32,101 nt of DNA from a virus, in the IMG/VR virus record IMGVR_UViG_3300007521_000180, positions 1-32,101 of that record. One strand, written 5' to 3'. Positions within the stretch are counted from its first letter, which is position 1. Each line of letters starts with the position of its first letter. The position numbers and the translations under genes were made by a program. Of the stretch, positions 29,206 to 32,101 are shown piece after piece. The notes under the pieces were generated by a model that worked only from the letters and a program-made list of their open reading frames with translations, was not told the origin of the DNA and did no database searches.

Positions 29206-30699
29206 ATGGTCTCTATCGTTGCGCGCCGTGGGTACGAGCAGTTCTTGATCGACGCTGGTGAAGGCCGAGGGCAGGTCTTCGACGCCGTCCAGAATCGCCT
29301 CTTCGAACCGTTCGCCATCGACGACATCGTCGCCCGTGGCTTCTGGATCCCGACGACGACCTCGCTCATCGAGGCGAGCGTCATGGAGAAGATCGAAGCC
29401 GCGTTGCCGTTGGACACGGTCACCGCTGCGGGCAAGTCCGGCATCAAACGCGGCAAGGGTCCGGGTGAGTTCACGCTCACGCTGATCGACGAGGCCGAAC
29501 CGACCATCGATGGTCGCGTGTTCGATGGCGACGCTGTGACGTGGCGGGACCCCCCGCTCTCGCTCATGTACCTCACCGAGAACGTGCGCGACGGGCACAA
29601 GGGCGCCAAGGTCGGGGGTTCGATCCAAGAGATCTGGCGCGAGGGTTCGAAGATCCTCGGCCGCGGCACGTTCGAGTCCGGTGACAACGGCCAGGAGCTG
29701 CGGCGGCTCATGGATGAAGGAGCGCTCACGGGTGTCAGCTCCGACGTCGGCGGCGCACTCGTCATCGACGAACTGAGCGAAGACGGTTCGAAACAGAGTC
29801 GGATCACCACGGGCAAGATCATGGGCGCCACCGTGTTGCCTTTCCCGGCGTTCGACGACACGCGCGCCGCCATCGCTGCTGCTGCGGTCATCGTTGCTGC
29901 GATCCCGGAGAACCCTCCGGCCGAGTGGTTCGAGAACCCGAAGCTCTCCGGACCGATGCCGTTCACCATCGACGAGATGGGGCGCATCACCGGACACGCA
30001 GCGCTCTGGGGTACGTGTCACATCGGCACGACCGGCCAGTGCATCACGCCGCCGAACTCGCGTCACGACTACGCCTACTTCCACACCGGCGAGGTGTTCT
30101 GCGCCGACGGGAAGCGTCGAGCCGTCGGAACGGTCACGCTCGGCACCGGTCACGCCAAGCTCGCACTCGGCTACCGACCTGCTGCGGAGCACTACGACAA
30201 CACTGGCACCCAGGTTGCTGATGTCGTCACCGGTGAAGATGCTCATGGCGTCTGGGTCGCCGGAGCGCTGCGACCGAACGTCTCGCCGGAGCGCCTACGC
30301 GAGCTGCGTGCATCAGCACTGTCCGGCGATTGGCGATCGGTTGGTGGCGGACTGGAGTTGGTTGCGCTGCTCGCCGTCAACACGCCTGGCTTCCCGATCC
30401 CGCGCACGCGGGCGAGCTTCTCCGACGAGGCCCCGCTTGCGATGGTCGCAGCCGGGATCCCCGGCACCGAGCACACCCACGAACAGGAGACGCCCGTGGC
30501 CGAAGATGAAGCGACGACCGCCAGCGCCAACTCGAACTGCAACTGCGGTTCGGGTGAGGCGGAGCTGGCCGTCGAAGAGATGAGCGTCGAGGAGATGCAG
30601 TCCCTCAGTGATCGCCTCGACGGCATCGAGACGGCACTCACTGCCATCGCGACGCACGTTGCTGAGCGCACGCTGCGGGAAGCTCCGAGCTTGGTCTGA
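29206..30699 (+). CDS. Head (capsid) maturation protease
   Basis: 497 aa. The N-terminal half (about 80-240) has the layout of HK97-type prohead proteases: a His in RDGHKGAKVGG (H131), ILGRGTFESGDNG and the nucleophile region LMDEGALTGVSSDVGG (S178 or S177). The second half (about 255-410) has ITGHAALWGTCHIG, HDYAYFHTGEVFC, LGTGHAKLALGY, AAEHYDNTGTQVADV and LRELRASALSGDWRSVGGGLELVALLAVNTPGFPIPR, a stretch I recall from actinophage proteins annotated as capsid maturation protease. A C-terminal tail with NSNCNCGSG and a coiled segment follows. It would process head proteins during assembly. It is transcribed from its own near-leaderless promoter. Confidence 0.7.
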   Translation: MVSIVARRGYEQFLIDAGEGRGQVFDAVQNRLFEPFAIDDIVARGFWIPTTTSLIEASVMEKIEAALPLDTVTAAGKSGIKRGKGPGEFTLTLIDEAEPTIDGRVFDGDAVTWRDPPLSLMYLTENVRDGHKGAKVGGSIQEIWREGSKILGRGTFESGDNGQELRRLMDEGALTGVSSDVGGALVIDELSEDGSKQSRITTGKIMGATVLPFPAFDDTRAAIAAAAVIVAAIPENPPAEWFENPKLSGPMPFTIDEMGRITGHAALWGTCHIGTTGQCITPPNSRHDYAYFHTGEVFCADGKRRAVGTVTLGTGHAKLALGYRPAAEHYDNTGTQVADVVTGEDAHGVWVAGALRPNVSPERLRELRASALSGDWRSVGGGLELVALLAVNTPGFPIPRTRASFSDEAPLAMVAAGIPGTEHTHEQETPVAEDEATTASANSNCNCGSGEAELAVEEMSVEEMQSLSDRLDGIETALTAIATHVAERTLREAPSLV

Positions 30700-30703
30700 G
30701 GTC

Positions 30704-31254
30704 GTGTCCACTCCGAAGACACGCTCTCTGGAGGTCTACCAGGGGGACGACTTCGCCAAGGAGCTTCGCTTCGCGCGTGCGTTCGTCGAAGCGGATATCA
30801 CCACCGGGTCCGACATCATCAGGAGCACTGGATGTCTTGGCCGGTTCGAGACGTACTACGCAGGCTCGGTGATCCGTGGCTACGGAGTCCCCAACGGCAC
30901 GACACTGATCAGCGCAGCACTCACCGAAGCGCAGATGTCGGCCGTAGCCACCGAAGACGTTCCCTCAGTTGATGTGAAGCGATACCAGTACGCGATCGCT
31001 CCGTTCGATCTCACTGGCTACACCTTCCTCGCCCAGATTCGTGCGCAACCGCGTTGGGCGAGTCCACCGCTGCTGACCTTCTCGATGGGACTCGCTAACG
31101 CAGCAGTCGGTGAGATCACCATGACGGCGAATGACACTCAGACGACAGTGCTTCCGACGAATGGGTGGTGGGACTTCCAAGCAACGCTCAACGGGATCAC
31201 CACGACGTGGATGCGCGGCCCCGTGATTTCAGGGCGCGAGATCTCGCGAGTCCC

Positions 31255-31258
<4 letters not shown>
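30704..31258 (+). CDS. Fibre/baseplate-associated protein (BppU-N-like)
   Basis: 184 aa from GTG 30704, 4 nt after the previous stop. [15 protein letters not shown] at the start and [18 protein letters not shown] later match a common phage fold ('YQGDDF ... DLTGYTF.AQIR') found at the N-terminus of baseplate upper and fibre-attachment proteins. Between the two parts sits an insert of about 50 residues with [23 protein letters not shown], a small beta segment seen in receptor-binding proteins. It precedes and is coupled (ATGA) to the collagen-like gene, so it may dock that fibre on the virion. Confidence 0.6.

Positions 31259-32101
<843 letters not shown>

Noticed and set aside
28819-30246. 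475-codon minus-strand open frame opposite protein C and the protease
   Set aside because: Arg/Val/Asp-rich composition typical of an antisense shadow of a GC-rich gene; no motif, no promoter or ribosome-binding site, and strong coding on the plus strand.

Overview
The window is part of a tailed-phage genome whose host is most likely an actinobacterium. It carries a large terminase subunit, a portal-MuF fusion, a head maturation protease and a collagen-like fibre. The actinobacterial host is inferred from a WhiB-type Fe-S regulator, a B12-dependent ribonucleotide reductase, an Rpf-like lytic domain, frequent GTG starts, GTGA/ATGA start-stop overlaps, high GC, and several start codons only 6-9 nt after a TANNNT box (leaderless transcription). 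Both ends of the window cut through genes.

Layout. 1-222: two minus-strand reading frames, one with a signal peptide and one a 28-aa membrane peptide. 308-1292: a small protein, a strong UUCG hairpin terminator and a DNA-methylase-like protein. 1307-1815: about 500 nt without a convincing gene, headed by an extended -10 promoter and packed with perfect hairpins; this looks like a large structured RNA. 1822-4269: a phage sigma factor, an M15-type endolysin and small or membrane proteins. 4238-5167 (minus): a zinc/OB-fold-like protein divergently transcribed from 5250-6365, a coupled run of small proteins including a zinc ribbon and a minimal metalloprotease. 6262-13656: a surface-sugar cassette with five glycosyltransferases (three GT-A-like, one GT2, one GT-B), a UDP-sugar dehydrogenase, a GT11 fucosyltransferase-like protein, an FkbM methyltransferase and a GDP-mannose 3,5-epimerase-like enzyme. 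13653-16532: small proteins, TerL and an Rpf-like murein hydrolase. 16621-19954: NrdJ, WhiB and a DUF1360-like membrane protein.

19958-31258 is the head module. The portal is fused to a MuF-like domain, and the portal-protease interval is filled by three translationally coupled genes (22470-29151). These are built from unrelated domains: ADP-ribosyltransferase-like folds, a zincin, an HDxxGH metal-site domain, a GNAT acetyltransferase and a DUF7178-like domain. The domains are separated by eight near-identical copies of a short peptide, GDYPGHPFRGNQW. The last gene stops inside a ninth copy. A maturation protease follows directly. The favoured reading, which is inference, is a set of capsid-packaged effectors ('polyvalent protein') organised as peptide-delimited cassettes. 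The delimiter may be a packaging tag, a protease site, or a recombination seam for swapping domains.

Regulation. A recurrent extended -10 element, TGATAT(A/C)NT, precedes several transcription units on both strands, including two divergent pairs, the structured RNA and the distal effector genes. A phage-encoded sigma factor lies next to the RNA. No tRNA, CRISPR array, insertion sequence, attachment site or replication origin was recognised. The major capsid and tail-tube genes are not in the window.
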